A DNA stretch of 64,000 nucleotides, taken from assembly GCF_002797395.1 (NCBI RefSeq), contig NZ_KZ454943.1, positions 1,409,768 to 1,473,767 of the forward strand, in the 5' to 3' direction. Shown piece after piece: positions 39,587 through 48,348 of this stretch. This DNA comes from Bacillus solitudinis. Its GTDB lineage: Bacteria; Bacillota; Bacilli; Bacillales; Bacillaceae_D. The translations under genes and the position numbers were made by a program. How positions within the stretch are numbered: position 1 is the first letter of the stretch; every line of letters begins with the position of its first letter. The notes under the pieces are model-generated. The model saw nothing but the letters and a program-made list of their open reading frames with translations, did no database searches and was not told the origin of the DNA.

Positions 39587-40138
39587 TTAAGCTTCCGGCT
39601 CAATTAAGCCATAACGCCCATCTTTACGACGGTACACAACATTCGTGTCGCCACCCACTGCATTTGAGAACACGAAGAAACTATGTCCTAACATGTCCAT
39701 TTGCAAAATCGCTTCCTCAGCATCCATCGGCTTAAGGTTAAAACGTTTTGTACGAACCACTTCTAATTCATCTGAGCTAACCCCTTCTTCTTCAATCGGT
39801 TCTAACTCATTTTTAAACATATATTTCAAACTGCCTTCTTGACGGAACTTACGATTCACTTTTGTTTTGTGTTTACGAATTTGTCGTTCAAGCTTCTCAA
39901 CAACATTATCAACGGCAGCATACATATCGCCATGGACTTCTTCACCACGTAATAAGAGTTGAGACATTGGGATCGTAATCTCAATGATATGTTGGCTATT
40001 TAACACTTGCATTCTCACATTGACATCGGCAACCGGAGTTGTGTCAAAGTAACGTTCAAGCTTTCCAACTTTTTTCTCAATATACTCTCGTAAAGCTGGA
40101 GTTACTTCAATGTTTTCACCACGGATATTATAATTCAT
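39587..40138 (-). CDS. hpf: Long-form ribosome hibernation promoting factor HPF
   Basis: Binds the small ribosomal subunit in stationary phase or stress and makes 100S dimers. The N-terminal S30AE domain covers about 1-100 (MNYNIRGENIEVTPALREYIEKK region, DMYAAVDNVVEKLERQIRKHK). The C-terminal dimerisation domain covers about 125-183 (DEAEEAI-like MDAEEAILQMDMLGHSFFVF, RRKDGRYGLIEP). The 183 residues match the long form (B. subtilis YvyD). AAAAGGAGGAG precedes the ATG. Overlapping stress promoters lie upstream. Confidence 0.97.
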   Translation of the reverse strand: MNYNIRGENIEVTPALREYIEKKVGKLERYFDTTPVADVNVRMQVLNSQHIIEITIPMSQLLLRGEEVHGDMYAAVDNVVEKLERQIRKHKTKVNRKFRQEGSLKYMFKNELEPIEEEGVSSDELEVVRTKRFNLKPMDAEEAILQMDMLGHSFFVFSNAVGGDTNVVYRRKDGRYGLIEPEA

Positions 40139-40167
40139 AGAGAACTCCTCCTTTTCTATGTAATACT

Positions 40168-40201
40168 ATTCTCTATACCCGATTGTAAATCCTTCTTAAA
40201 C
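40168..40201 (-). promoter_or_regulatory. Overlapping sigma-B and sigma-H promoters of hpf
   Basis: Sigma-B: GTTTAA (40196-40201), 15 bases, GGGTAT (40175-40180). Sigma-H: AGGATTT (40187-40193), 12 bases, then AGAGAAT ending at 40168. The two sets interleave. B. subtilis yvyD is known to respond to both sigma factors. Confidence 0.8.
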
Positions 40202-40258
40202 ATTTAGTAAATTCAAATTTTTTTTGTCGAGAGAAGCCATTCCTTGTCATATCAGGCT

Positions 40259-41248
40259 TTAATCAGACAAATTTTTTATTTTAATATGGCCAAATGTCGA
40301 GTCGATTGACAATCTCATCCACCTCAACCAATTATAATGCCCGGAAGCCATCTTTTGGGCTGTTTCAATATCAATCTCCTTAAACCTGACCTCTTGCCCT
40401 GGTTTTAACTGGCCTAGCTTCTGAAGATCCACATCAATAACATGAGCAATTCTTGGATATCCTCCTGTGGTTTGCCGATCAGCTAGGAGAATAATTGGTT
40501 GACCATTTTTCGGTACCTGAATCGTTCCGAATGTTACCGCATCTGATAAAATATCAGCCTTATCCGCATGCTCAATTTCAGCACCAGTTAATCTGCAGCC
40601 CATCCGGTCACTCGCATTGGTTAGCTTATAATATGTTGATAAAAAATGGTTTATCCCTTCTTTTGTAAACATTTCCTTGTCTGGACCAAGCAGCACCCGA
40701 AGTGACACAACTTTTTCTTTGTAACTCGGTACGAATGACGCAGCCAATCTGTGCCCTAACCACGCCCCACTTATTTTTCCTGCACAAAGAGAATCTCCCT
40801 TTTGTAGGGCACGCCCGTTAAACCCACCAAGTTTTCCTTTAAGATAAGTCGATCGACTACCAAGAATCTTCGGAACATCAATCCCGCCACGAACCGCAAT
40901 ATAAGCACGAACTCCGTCAACTGGCTTACCAAATGAAAGCTGCTCCCCTTTGCGCATCCGAAATGATGCCCAAAGCGGAACACGCCTCCCCTGTATCGTA
41001 GCAGACAAATCAGCACCACAAATACTTATAAATTGGTCTCTCTCTGCAAGTAAAGTCGGACCAACCATCGTCGCCTCTAAAACAGCCGCATCGTCTGAAT
41101 TGCCAACGAGCAAATTACTGATCCGGTACGCGAAAGGATCCATCACTCCCGAGGCCACAACTCCTGCATGCAGATAGCCTCTTCTTCCAGCGTCCTGAAC
41201 CGTTGTAAGTAGTCCAGCCTTAACGACCTTAAAGCAGGCCTCACTCAT
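40259..41248 (-). CDS. pxpC: 5-oxoprolinase subunit PxpC (KipA-like)
   Basis: Biotin-carboxyltransferase-like (allophanate hydrolase subunit 2) component that, with PxpA and PxpB, hydrolyses 5-oxoproline to glutamate using ATP. N-terminal VVKAGLLTTVQDAGRRGYLH, then VASGVMDPFAYRISN, ending with PKNGQPIILLADRQTTGGYPRI. The frame opens at 41260 with TTG. The ATG at 41248, inside the end of pxpA (ATGAGTGA) with GGTGAT upstream, is more likely (329 residues). Third gene of pxpB-pxpA-pxpC. Confidence 0.92.
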   Translation of the reverse strand: MSEACFKVVKAGLLTTVQDAGRRGYLHAGVVASGVMDPFAYRISNLLVGNSDDAAVLEATMVGPTLLAERDQFISICGADLSATIQGRRVPLWASFRMRKGEQLSFGKPVDGVRAYIAVRGGIDVPKILGSRSTYLKGKLGGFNGRALQKGDSLCAGKISGAWLGHRLAASFVPSYKEKVVSLRVLLGPDKEMFTKEGINHFLSTYYKLTNASDRMGCRLTGAEIEHADKADILSDAVTFGTIQVPKNGQPIILLADRQTTGGYPRIAHVIDVDLQKLGQLKPGQEVRFKEIDIETAQKMASGHYNWLRWMRLSIDSTFGHIKIKNLSD

Positions 41249-42011
41249 GGCCATCACCAATCGCCTTCAATTGAACTTTTTCAGATAACAATCGTTCACG
41301 CAAAACTTTTACAAAAGTCAGCGCGCGCTCCTCATCACCATGAACACAAATGGTATCTGCCTTTAATGAAAGAATCGTTCCATCGACAGCGCGAACTTTC
41401 CCTTCCTTTACCATCAGTAATACCTGTTGCATCGCTTCCTCCGGGTCAGAAATTAGTGCATTCGGACACGTCCTTGACGTAAGCGTGCCATCAGCTTGAT
41501 ACGTCCGATCAGCAAACACCTCATTGGCGACCCTCAAGCCAAACCGTTCTCCTGCTGAAACAAGCTCACTACCAGCCAATCCATACAAAATAAGATTTTG
41601 ATCAATGTCTGAAACAGCCTTCGCAATTGCATCCCCTATCCCTCGGTCTTTAGCGGCGGCATTATACAACGCCCCGTGCGGCTTAACATGGTTGATTTTC
41701 GTTCCGTGCGCAACACAAATGCCGTGCAACGCGCCAATTTGATAAAGGACTGAATGATAAATATCATCTAGACTCGTTTGCATATACCTTCGCCCAAACC
41801 CCTGCAGGTCAGCAAACCCTGGATGTGCCCCAATTGCAACACCATTTTCTAAAGCGATCTTGACTGTTTTTGCCATCACATTATGATCGCCAGCATGATA
41901 GCCACATGCGATATTAGCAGAGGTAATATTGCCAAAAACAAGTTCATCCTCGCCGATTTTATAGGCACCAAAGCTTTCCCCAACATCACAATTTAAATCA
42001 ATCCGCATCAT
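41241..42011 (-). CDS. pxpA: 5-oxoprolinase subunit PxpA (LamB/YcsF family)
   Basis: 256-residue subunit with the family start RIDLNCDVGESFG, then ITSANIACGYHAGDHNVM and IGAHPGFADLQGFGRR. It removes damaged glutamate/glutamine products (5-oxoproline) with PxpB and PxpC. It starts in a 4-base overlap with pxpB. Two adjacent ATG codons are possible starts. Confidence 0.95.
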   Translation of the reverse strand: MMRIDLNCDVGESFGAYKIGEDELVFGNITSANIACGYHAGDHNVMAKTVKIALENGVAIGAHPGFADLQGFGRRYMQTSLDDIYHSVLYQIGALHGICVAHGTKINHVKPHGALYNAAAKDRGIGDAIAKAVSDIDQNLILYGLAGSELVSAGERFGLRVANEVFADRTYQADGTLTSRTCPNALISDPEEAMQQVLLMVKEGKVRAVDGTILSLKADTICVHGDEERALTFVKVLRERLLSEKVQLKAIGDGHE

Positions 42012-42712
42012 GCGTACCCTCCTCCCGCTTTATACCCTTTTACTTTGATTTCCTCATAAACTCGTTTTGAAATCGGAACAAACTTAACGATATCGCCCAT
42101 TTGAAACAGTGTCGGATCTTTTCGATACGGGTCATAAAGAGAAAGAGGCGTTCTCCCAATGATTTGCCAGCCACCAGGCGTTTCAATTGAATAAATTCCC
42201 GTTTGCTCTCCAGCAATCCCAACCGAACCGGCTGGTGTTACTGCACGAGGCGAAGCAAGTCTTGGAGTGGCAAGCCTTGGATGCAGTCCCCCTAAATAAG
42301 GAAAGCCAGGAGAAAACCCTAGCATATACACGATGTATTCCCCTTCACTATGAAGGGCAATGACTTCGTCTGGTTTCAGCCCATTATGATGGGCAACCGT
42401 TTCAAGGTCAGGACCTAAGTCGTCTCCATAACAGGTTGGAACCTCGACGATCCTTGGCGGTGGAAGCTCTTCTCCTTCCACTTTTTTCATGATTTTTTGC
42501 AATTTTTCTTTCATTTCTTCGTATGTACATAATGATAGATCATAATAAATAGTCACGGCCGTATAACTCGGCACCCATTCAATGATTGCGGGTACTTGTC
42601 TTCGTTCAAGCGTTAAACAAAACTGCCGAATGTCTTGATGCGTCCGAAACTCGACGTCCTGACCGAATTGCACACGAATCGCCTGATCGCCTAGTGGTTG
42701 AAATCGCATCAA
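42008..42712 (-). CDS. pxpB: 5-oxoprolinase subunit PxpB (KipI-like)
   Basis: Carboxyltransferase domain protein (allophanate hydrolase subunit 1), 234 residues. Typical YMLGFSPGFPYLGGL, PAGSVGIAGEQTGIY and PGGWQIIGRTP are present. In B. subtilis the same pair KipI/KipA was first described as an inhibitor and anti-inhibitor of the sporulation kinase KinA. The 5-oxoprolinase role is the better supported one. First gene of the operon. Confidence 0.94.
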   Translation of the reverse strand: MMRFQPLGDQAIRVQFGQDVEFRTHQDIRQFCLTLERRQVPAIIEWVPSYTAVTIYYDLSLCTYEEMKEKLQKIMKKVEGEELPPPRIVEVPTCYGDDLGPDLETVAHHNGLKPDEVIALHSEGEYIVYMLGFSPGFPYLGGLHPRLATPRLASPRAVTPAGSVGIAGEQTGIYSIETPGGWQIIGRTPLSLYDPYRKDPTLFQMGDIVKFVPISKRVYEEIKVKGYKAGGGYA

Positions 42713-42770
42713 ATCCCCCCGTCCTTACTCTACTCATAGAATTTTGTATTCAAAGTTGTTCTATTCTTAA

Positions 42771-42799
42771 ATTATATAGGAAACAAATAAAGCGCTCAA
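42771..42799 (-). promoter_or_regulatory. Sigma-A promoter of pxpBAC
   Basis: TTGAGC (42794-42799), 17 bases, perfect TATAAT (42771-42776) on the minus strand, about 60 bases before pxpB. Confidence 0.65.
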
Positions 42800-42817
42800 T
42801 TAAGTCTATACACATTA

Positions 42818-42847
42818 AAAAACCCACCTCTATAGCGAGATGGGTTT
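42818..42847 (-). terminator. Terminator after the cold-shock gene
   Basis: Stem AAACCCATCTC/GAGGTGGGTTT on the minus strand is followed by TTTAAT, placed 44 bases after the csp stop. Confidence 0.8.
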
Positions 42848-42890
42848 GGATGGTTTTAGCTATCATTCATTTCCTACCCAGGAATGTGAA

Positions 42891-43088
42891 TTAAAGCTTA
42901 ACTACGTTCGCAGCTTGTGGACCACGAGCACCTTCAACGATTTCAAATTCAACTTCTTGACCTTCGTCTAGAGACTTGAATCCATCAGAATTGATAGCTG
43001 AGAAATGAACGAATACGTCATCCCCATCTTCGCGCTCAATAAATCCAAAACCTTTTTCTGCGTTAAACCATTTTACTTTTCCTTGCAT
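42891..43088 (-). CDS. Cold-shock protein of the CspB family
   Basis: 65-residue five-strand beta barrel that binds single-stranded RNA and DNA as an RNA chaperone. RNP1 KGFGFIER (about 13-20) and RNP2 VFVHFSAI (about 26-33) are perfect. GAAGGGAA lies upstream. Which B. subtilis paralogue (CspB, CspC, CspD) it equals cannot be decided from sequence alone. Confidence 0.96.
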   Translation of the reverse strand: MQGKVKWFNAEKGFGFIEREDGDDVFVHFSAINSDGFKSLDEGQEVEFEIVEGARGPQAANVVKL

Positions 43089-43126
43089 GCTTTCACATTC
43101 CCTTCGTAACTTAATTCATAAATCTA

Positions 43127-43180
43127 TGTGGATGATTATTTCCACACTTTAACTATATCAGCGCTTTTTAGCAATGTCAA
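43127..43180 (-). promoter_or_regulatory. Promoter and leader hairpin of the cold-shock gene
   Basis: TTGACA (43175-43180), 17 bases, TATAGT (43152-43157). The leader of about 55 bases contains the hairpin TGTGGA/TCCACA (43127-43146). A strong promoter with a structured leader is usual for csp genes. Confidence 0.8.
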
Positions 43181-43596
43181 ACGCTTTCTACCGCGTGATT
43201 CTGTCATTAAATGTAGCTTTTTAGCGAATTAGCATAACTCATTGGTAACGCTTACTTTAGCACTAAATTATTCATGACTTTTCACTCGATATGATATTCA
43301 TTATTCATTCTTCTCCACCCATTCCCTCTTTATACAAAAAGTAAATTGGTAATAAAAACCTACGCGGATTTTATTAAAACACCGACGTTTTGACTGAAAA
43401 TTTGTAGATTTCAAACAGGCTGGGAGAAAATGCAAACGACTCAAGTTAAATAAATTGGTTAAAATTGTAAAAATAATCTTTAGCTTTATATTTCTAGTTG
43501 TTTTTCTACCCAAGTGCCCATTACAATGGTATTAACTTCCAGGAGTTAATTTCACTCAAGATGATATACATAGATACATCCACTATCTCCTCATTT
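43181..43596. other. Gene-free stretch upstream of the cold-shock gene
   Basis: No gene is supported. A weak plus-strand promoter candidate (TTGTAA, 16 bases, TATATT near 43466-43493) could feed the hairpin region that follows. Confidence 0.25.
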
Positions 43597-43868
43597 GCAA
43601 CAGAACCGACAAAAGTCCTTCCCCGTCGGCTTTGTTGCTTCCTCGTGATGGCTACCTCTCCTCTTAGAGGATGGTTTATCTTCGCTATCACATATAAAAC
43701 GCATCCCGACCTTTTACCTAGTAATAGTAAAGGTTGGTATGCGTTTATTCTAACATGGAAGTCTTTTTCCTCTTTGATCTCTTCCTTAGCTTTGGTAAAA
43801 TAGGAACATCGTAACGAGCAGAACCGTCATAAGTGACAGCCGGGCAAACATGTGCACGGCTCATTATG
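43597..43868 (+). other. Hairpin-rich region, possible structured leader of the lipoprotein gene
   Basis: Four consecutive inverted repeats: 43597-43610 with 43625-43638 (14-bp arms), 43654-43675 (TCCTC/GAGGA core), 43697-43714 with 43729-43746 (18-bp arms) and 43828-43842 with 43857-43868. In the first and third, mismatches become G-U pairs only if the plus strand is transcribed. The last ends 29 bases before the lipoprotein ATG. The region matches no riboswitch I recognise and has no coding potential I can support. Confidence 0.45.
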
Positions 43869-43897
43869 ATGGCCAGCTCCATTTGAGGGGGAACATC

Positions 43898-44866
43898 ATG
43901 CGTAAAAAGTGGTTACTAGCCCCAGCGGCTACACTTCTTCTACTTTATGCCTGCAATAACACTGAAACACCAGCTATAGTTGAACCGATTGAACCAATTG
44001 TAAATGAGGCACCTGAGGAAGAACCAAAAGAAATTGAAGAGGAACCCATCCTTTCTACACACGACATTATAAACAAATCAATCGAAGCATTAGAAGGCAT
44101 TCAAAGCTTTGCAACGGACATTCATATACAACAAACCACAGATCGCCCTGAAGTCGAGGAGCCATTTATCCAAGAAATTAAGAAATCAATGAATACAAGG
44201 AAAGAACCGTTTAGCTTTTACCAAAAAACAAACATGAGCCTACCCGAAATGGGCGACATCGAGGCAGAGATTTACCATACCCCTGATGGCACCTACATCA
44301 AAGACAGCATGGAAAACATTTGGGTCAAATACCCCGATGACTTTTCTAACGACATACTGGCCCTTCAAGCCATGGAAATCCAACCCGGGGATCACGTCTC
44401 TCCTCTATTAAAAGAAACAGAGAACTTAGAGCATACAGAAACGGAAGAACACTATCTCATTAAAGTCAAAAAGACTAGTGACGAAGCCGAGCCGTTTGCC
44501 GACCAACTGTACAACGTCATTGGTAAGCAGCTAACAACCGACATGGGTGAAGTCCTCTCAATAATGGAAGTAAAATCCGTCGATTACCACATCTATATCA
44601 ACAAAGAAACCTTTTTATATGAAAAGATGGAGGTCACGCTCCATTACGAAATGGGAATGGATGCCGGAGATGCAAAAACAGTCACCCAGCAATCCTCTTT
44701 TATATTTAGTGAATTTGACGAATTTGAAACCATCGACGTACCAGCACATATCCTTGATACCGCGGAAGAATTCAATCTAAACTTCGACGACTTTGAGCCT
44801 ATGGAGTTTGAGGAGTTCCCTGAGGAGGAGTTTGAGGTTGAGGGGAAAGAAGAAGTGGTGGAGTAA
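43898..44866 (+). CDS. Lipoprotein of the DUF6612 / LolA-like type
   Basis: Signal peptide with lipobox L-Y-A-C (C19), then an acidic Pro/Glu linker and a beta-rich LppX/LolA-like domain (ALEGIQSFATDIHI, KMEVTLHYEMGM). The C-terminus is very acidic and phenylalanine rich (FDDFEPMEFEEFPEEEFE). The ATG at 43898 has GAGGGGG upstream and gives 322 residues. Such lipoproteins are thought to bind hydrophobic molecules, but the ligand is unknown. It is a single-gene unit with its own terminator. Confidence 0.85.
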   Translation: MRKKWLLAPAATLLLLYACNNTETPAIVEPIEPIVNEAPEEEPKEIEEEPILSTHDIINKSIEALEGIQSFATDIHIQQTTDRPEVEEPFIQEIKKSMNTRKEPFSFYQKTNMSLPEMGDIEAEIYHTPDGTYIKDSMENIWVKYPDDFSNDILALQAMEIQPGDHVSPLLKETENLEHTETEEHYLIKVKKTSDEAEPFADQLYNVIGKQLTTDMGEVLSIMEVKSVDYHIYINKETFLYEKMEVTLHYEMGMDAGDAKTVTQQSSFIFSEFDEFETIDVPAHILDTAEEFNLNFDDFEPMEFEEFPEEEFEVEGKEEVVE

Positions 44867-44888
44867 GTAACTTTGGAAAGATGAATTG

Positions 44889-44927
44889 AAAAGCGTACGA
44901 TGGGTTGATTTCCATCCTGCGCTTTTT
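44889..44927 (+). terminator. Terminator after the lipoprotein gene
   Basis: Stem AAAGCG-GATGG/CCATC-CGCTTT with a small internal loop is followed by TTTCG on the plus strand. Confidence 0.75.
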
Positions 44928-44940
44928 CGCCTTCTTCTAT

Positions 44941-44979
44941 TAAAAAGAAAAAGCCAATCTTTGGATTGGCTTTCCTTAT
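44941..44979. terminator. Bidirectional terminator at the end of the flagellar operon
   Basis: A perfect 10-bp stem AAAGCCAATC/GATTGGCTTT (44950-44973) with a 4-base loop. The minus strand continues TTCTTTTTAA, ending fliD-fliS-fliT, and the plus strand gives a second stop for the lipoprotein gene. Confidence 0.85.
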
Positions 44980-45342
44980 TTAGACACCACGTTTGTCGAA
45001 GAAGACGCCATCTGTGGTTGGACCCTCGTAGGGGTTTTCGTATTTGCGTCCGGTATTCTTCTTTTCTTTAAGTTGCGTAAGGTTCGCACGTATTTCTTGG
45101 TGAATTTGCTCCAACCGTTTGTTCAACACTTGATTAAGCTTCACAATTTCTTGTCCAAGTTTTTTCTCCCCATCATTTAAATCATCGACGTTAACTTGTT
45201 CAATTAAGCCTTCGCGCTTTTCAATATCGGCATTAAGCTTTTCGATAAAGGCATCTCGTTCATCATCTTCCTTTGGAAACGGCTGACCCGCAAACTCATT
45301 CAACGCCTTTGTCTCAAAGTAAAGCTCTTTGACGACTGACAT
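44980..45342 (-). CDS. Flagellar protein, FliT-like chaperone
   Basis: 120 residues, mostly helical and charged, directly after fliS (TAATG overlap). Position and length fit FliT, the export chaperone of the filament cap FliD. Sequence similarity is weak in this family, so the call leans on context. The C-terminal ~25 residues (NPYEGPTTDGVFFDKRG) are non-helical. Confidence 0.7.
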   Translation of the reverse strand: MSVVKELYFETKALNEFAGQPFPKEDDERDAFIEKLNADIEKREGLIEQVNVDDLNDGEKKLGQEIVKLNQVLNKRLEQIHQEIRANLTQLKEKKNTGRKYENPYEGPTTDGVFFDKRGV

Positions 45343-45743
45343 TAGGCTTTACCGCCAGCCCCATGACGTTGCTGACGGTCAATTTGGATGATTTCCTTCC
45401 ACGTATCGCGGAATTCTATAACAAGTTCCTCCGCCTCTTCAAGCATTTTACGCTCATTTTGAACATTCGCATCAATTAAGCGACTAAGAATAAAATCATA
45501 CATACGCAACATATTCATTCCAAGCTCAGTGTCAGCCTTTAAGGTAACCATCAGTTCGCGAATAATATTTTGCGCTTTGGTAATGTTTACATTACGTTTT
45601 TCAATATCATTCTCATCGATTGCTAGTTTTGCTTGTTTGATAAATTTCAGACAGCCATTGTAGAGCATTAACGTTAACTCTCCTGGTGATGCCGTGTTCA
45701 TTGCATTTTGCTTATATGCTGTTTGCATATGTGTTACAGCCAT
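45342..45743 (-). CDS. fliS: FliS, flagellin export chaperone
   Basis: Cytosolic chaperone that binds the flagellin C-terminus and prevents early polymerisation. In B. subtilis it also supports FliW release. 133 residues, with the typical MQTAYKQNAMNTASPGELTLMLYNGCLKFI start and a four-helix bundle. It lies between fliD and the fliT-like gene. Confidence 0.96.
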   Translation of the reverse strand: MAVTHMQTAYKQNAMNTASPGELTLMLYNGCLKFIKQAKLAIDENDIEKRNVNITKAQNIIRELMVTLKADTELGMNMLRMYDFILSRLIDANVQNERKMLEEAEELVIEFRDTWKEIIQIDRQQRHGAGGKA

Positions 45744-45779
45744 TTATGTCATCCTTCCTTTTCCAGCAATTTTATAAGA

Positions 45780-47798
45780 TTATTGTTGTTGTCCACCATT
45801 TAACATATTAAATAACGAGTCAGCTTGCGTATTGGCGTTTTGCATCGCTTTCTCCATCGCCGTAAATTGCTTCCAGTAGCGGTCTTCAACCTGCTGTAAG
45901 CGACGCTCAAAGTTTGAAATCCGGTCCTCAATTGAGTTAAGATTTCGTCCTAGAGTAAATTGCTGATTTTGAACTTTCCCCTTTAATCCACCCGCACGTT
46001 CAGCGACAGAGGTAATAGCCGTATCAAGCGTCTCACGCATGCGACGAGCAATTCCTTTATCATTAAAATTGGCCCCGTCTGCTACAAACAATTGATGAAC
46101 ACCCTCAGGATCTTTTTCAATCGCTGCTCGAAGCTTATCTTCATCTAGCTCCAACTTCCCACGCTCCATAAAATCTCTAGAAGTCGTAATTCCAATTGAT
46201 GAAAGTTGCTTGAACACTGTATCAAGCTGTCCATTCACAGGGCTATAAACATCAAGACGCATTTGGTCAAATGGGCTTCGAAGAGTTGCATCATTTCGAA
46301 GCAAACCACTGCGCGCCTTTTCTTCCCACTTTTCAACTTCCTTATCAGAAAGAGCTTCTCGCTCATCATCTGTTAACGGTTTATAAGTTCGGTAACGCTC
46401 TTCTTTCAATTTACCATTTACAAAACCAAGCAATTCATTGTACTCATCAACGAATTTTTTAATTGTATCAAAGGTTTTATCGGTGTCTGTTGAGGCGCTT
46501 AAGGTGACCTCACCAGTGAAATTTGCTTCCTTCAAGGAAATCGTCATGCCTGATATGGTAAATGTGTTTGAGGTCCGTTCGGTTTCTAATCCATTTAGCG
46601 TAAACTTGGCATTTTCACCACCTGTTTCATTCGCATCAGAGATTTTTAGCACGTTGCTAAAAAAACCACCCTCAAACTTCATTTCATAACCACCATCCAC
46701 AGTAACATCCGCATTATGATTTCCCGTTTCTGTTCTTGTGACGCTAATTTTATCTTTAAATTCATCGTAAAAGCCACTAACTCCAACCGTAGAACGGCTT
46801 AATTCGGTGAATACATCATTTAATGTTTGATTAGCTGTAAAAACGAAGCTATCTTTTTGTGCACTATTTTCATTGTAGGTTGTTACGACTTCTTTAATAT
46901 AACGATGCTTTGAATCAAAATTCACTTTAACTTGATTTTGATCGTTCAAAAATTCAATATCTCCCGTAGCTACGTCTACATAGACGTTATCTGGTGTCAA
47001 TTTAGTACGATCCGTGACAATATCTTCTTGCAGATAGGTTTTCGAGTCACCTGTAATAGCAACTTTGGAAATATCTATAGTTCCTGTTGTCTGAAAGGTC
47101 TTTGAAGGACCTGTAAAACTTTCAACTTCTGCTTCTGTCATAAAGACGGTGGAAATGGTTGTCCCATTTGCAGGCGGAGTTTTAAATGTTAAAGTTCCAT
47201 CAGTTTGATTCAGATAAACATTATCGTCTGTTAATTCTGTATTTTCAGCTGTCACGATGTCATACATTTTGCCGTTCATTTTTACAATCATATCGTGCGG
47301 AGCAATTATATTCGTTTCTCCAAGACTAATTGGTTCTGTTGAAGAGACACTAATATTCTTTTTGCTAACAATGCCATCCTGCCATTGAATTTGTTCACCA
47401 AATGATTGAGATCCTAACGCTTCTGCTGGTTTTATTTTTGCTTCGAGTGAAGTTGAAATGGGAGCTGTACTACTATTTGCAGCGGCACTAGCTAATTGAG
47501 TTACATTTTTAATTCGCATCGAGAGATTTCCTGTCGTCGAAAGCGCGGTTGCTGTAACCTTACTATCATCCGTACTCGTCACTTTTTTCGAAAGCATATT
47601 CGAAGCACGCATGACCGAATCAAAGATATTATTTCGAAACGTGTTTAATTTATTATTAATTTCACGATAACCTTCCATTTTCCATTGTATTGTTTGCCGT
47701 TCCTGTTTCATTTTATCAACCGGAATGCGACGAGCTTTCATCATATCTCCAACAATTTGTTCAATATCCATTCCTGAAGCAAGTCCTGATATTCTCAT
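45780..47798 (-). CDS. fliD: FliD, flagellar filament cap protein
   Basis: Caps the growing filament and folds flagellin. The N-terminal domain (about 1-100) starts MRISGLASGMDIEQIV. The C-terminal domain ends with a coiled coil (SIEDRISNFERRLQQVEDRYWKQF). At 672 residues it is longer than the ~500 of B. subtilis. The extra length lies in the central exposed region, which is rich in Thr/Asp/Val as in the long flagellin of this strain. GGGAGG lies 12 bases upstream. Confidence 0.95.
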   Translation of the reverse strand: MRISGLASGMDIEQIVGDMMKARRIPVDKMKQERQTIQWKMEGYREINNKLNTFRNNIFDSVMRASNMLSKKVTSTDDSKVTATALSTTGNLSMRIKNVTQLASAAANSSTAPISTSLEAKIKPAEALGSQSFGEQIQWQDGIVSKKNISVSSTEPISLGETNIIAPHDMIVKMNGKMYDIVTAENTELTDDNVYLNQTDGTLTFKTPPANGTTISTVFMTEAEVESFTGPSKTFQTTGTIDISKVAITGDSKTYLQEDIVTDRTKLTPDNVYVDVATGDIEFLNDQNQVKVNFDSKHRYIKEVVTTYNENSAQKDSFVFTANQTLNDVFTELSRSTVGVSGFYDEFKDKISVTRTETGNHNADVTVDGGYEMKFEGGFFSNVLKISDANETGGENAKFTLNGLETERTSNTFTISGMTISLKEANFTGEVTLSASTDTDKTFDTIKKFVDEYNELLGFVNGKLKEERYRTYKPLTDDEREALSDKEVEKWEEKARSGLLRNDATLRSPFDQMRLDVYSPVNGQLDTVFKQLSSIGITTSRDFMERGKLELDEDKLRAAIEKDPEGVHQLFVADGANFNDKGIARRMRETLDTAITSVAERAGGLKGKVQNQQFTLGRNLNSIEDRISNFERRLQQVEDRYWKQFTAMEKAMQNANTQADSLFNMLNGGQQQ

Positions 47799-47836
47799 AT
47801 TCCAAAAAACCTCCCGTACTAGATATACTATTACTT

Positions 47837-47863
47837 ATATCGACTAAAACTGAGAAATGTTGA
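47837..47863 (-). promoter_or_regulatory. Sigma-D-like promoter of fliD
   Basis: TCAA (47860-47863), 15 bases, GTCGATAT (47837-47844) on the minus strand, one mismatch in each element from TAAA and GCCGATAT. It would allow fliD-fliS-fliT to be read apart from flaG. Confidence 0.65.
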
Positions 47864-47883
47864 GAATCCTTTCAACAAAAATG

Positions 47884-47914
47884 AAAGAGATGTTGAAATT
47901 CTCAACATCTCTTT
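47884..47914 (-). terminator. Terminator-like hairpin between flaG and fliD
   Basis: A perfect 13-bp stem (AAAGAGATGTTGA/TCAACATCTCTTT) directly after the flaG stop is followed by CATTTTTG on the minus strand. It may reduce read-through into fliD, which has its own promoter. Confidence 0.65.
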
Positions 47915-48292
47915 TTAGATTCTTTTATCAACAATCAGCCCTGCATGCTTAAGCATGGATGCGACCATATCAAGAAACTCTTCTGAAGGTATCTCCTTCA
48001 CAACCTCTTCTGTTTCAGGATTGACTAGCTGAACGAAATATCTGTGCAAATCTTCATGTAAATTAAATTTTAATGAAGTAAAACTAGATTCTAATAAGTT
48101 GTTCATGTTGTCGATTTGTTCACCTAGCAATTTACTAGATTGAGGACTTTTACGTTGCTCTATTAATTCTTTAACACTTTCTTCAATAAGTTCACTCGAT
48201 GTTGTTGTTTGCACTTTCGCGTCTTCATCTTGGATTCTTGACTTAGAATGGTTAGATATCAAAGATGGTGTTGACGAAACTTTAATCTCCAT
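47915..48292 (-). CDS. flaG: FlaG, filament-length protein
   Basis: 125 residues of the FlaG/YvyC family: a disordered N-terminus and a conserved C-terminal half with LKFNLHEDLHRYFVQLVN, EEVVKEIPSEEFLDMVA. It influences flagellar filament length or assembly. The frame opens at a GTG (48307) that is part of the ribosome site GTGGAGGTG. The ATG at 48292 is the true start. It is upstream of fliD, as in B. subtilis. Confidence 0.93.
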   Translation of the reverse strand: MEIKVSSTPSLISNHSKSRIQDEDAKVQTTTSSELIEESVKELIEQRKSPQSSKLLGEQIDNMNNLLESSFTSLKFNLHEDLHRYFVQLVNPETEEVVKEIPSEEFLDMVASMLKHAGLIVDKRI

Positions 48293-48348
48293 AAAACGCA
48301 CCTCCACTTTTTGGCGAAACTGGTCGTATCATCAAAACTGCCTTTATC

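Noticed and set aside
43498-43803. 101-codon plus-strand open frame
   Set aside because: No ribosome site, no recognisable domain, and it coincides with the hairpin region.
43597-43868. Known riboswitch (cobalamin, c-di-GMP, manganese, M-box, c-di-AMP types)
   Set aside because: None of the conserved core sequences of these classes could be matched on either strand.
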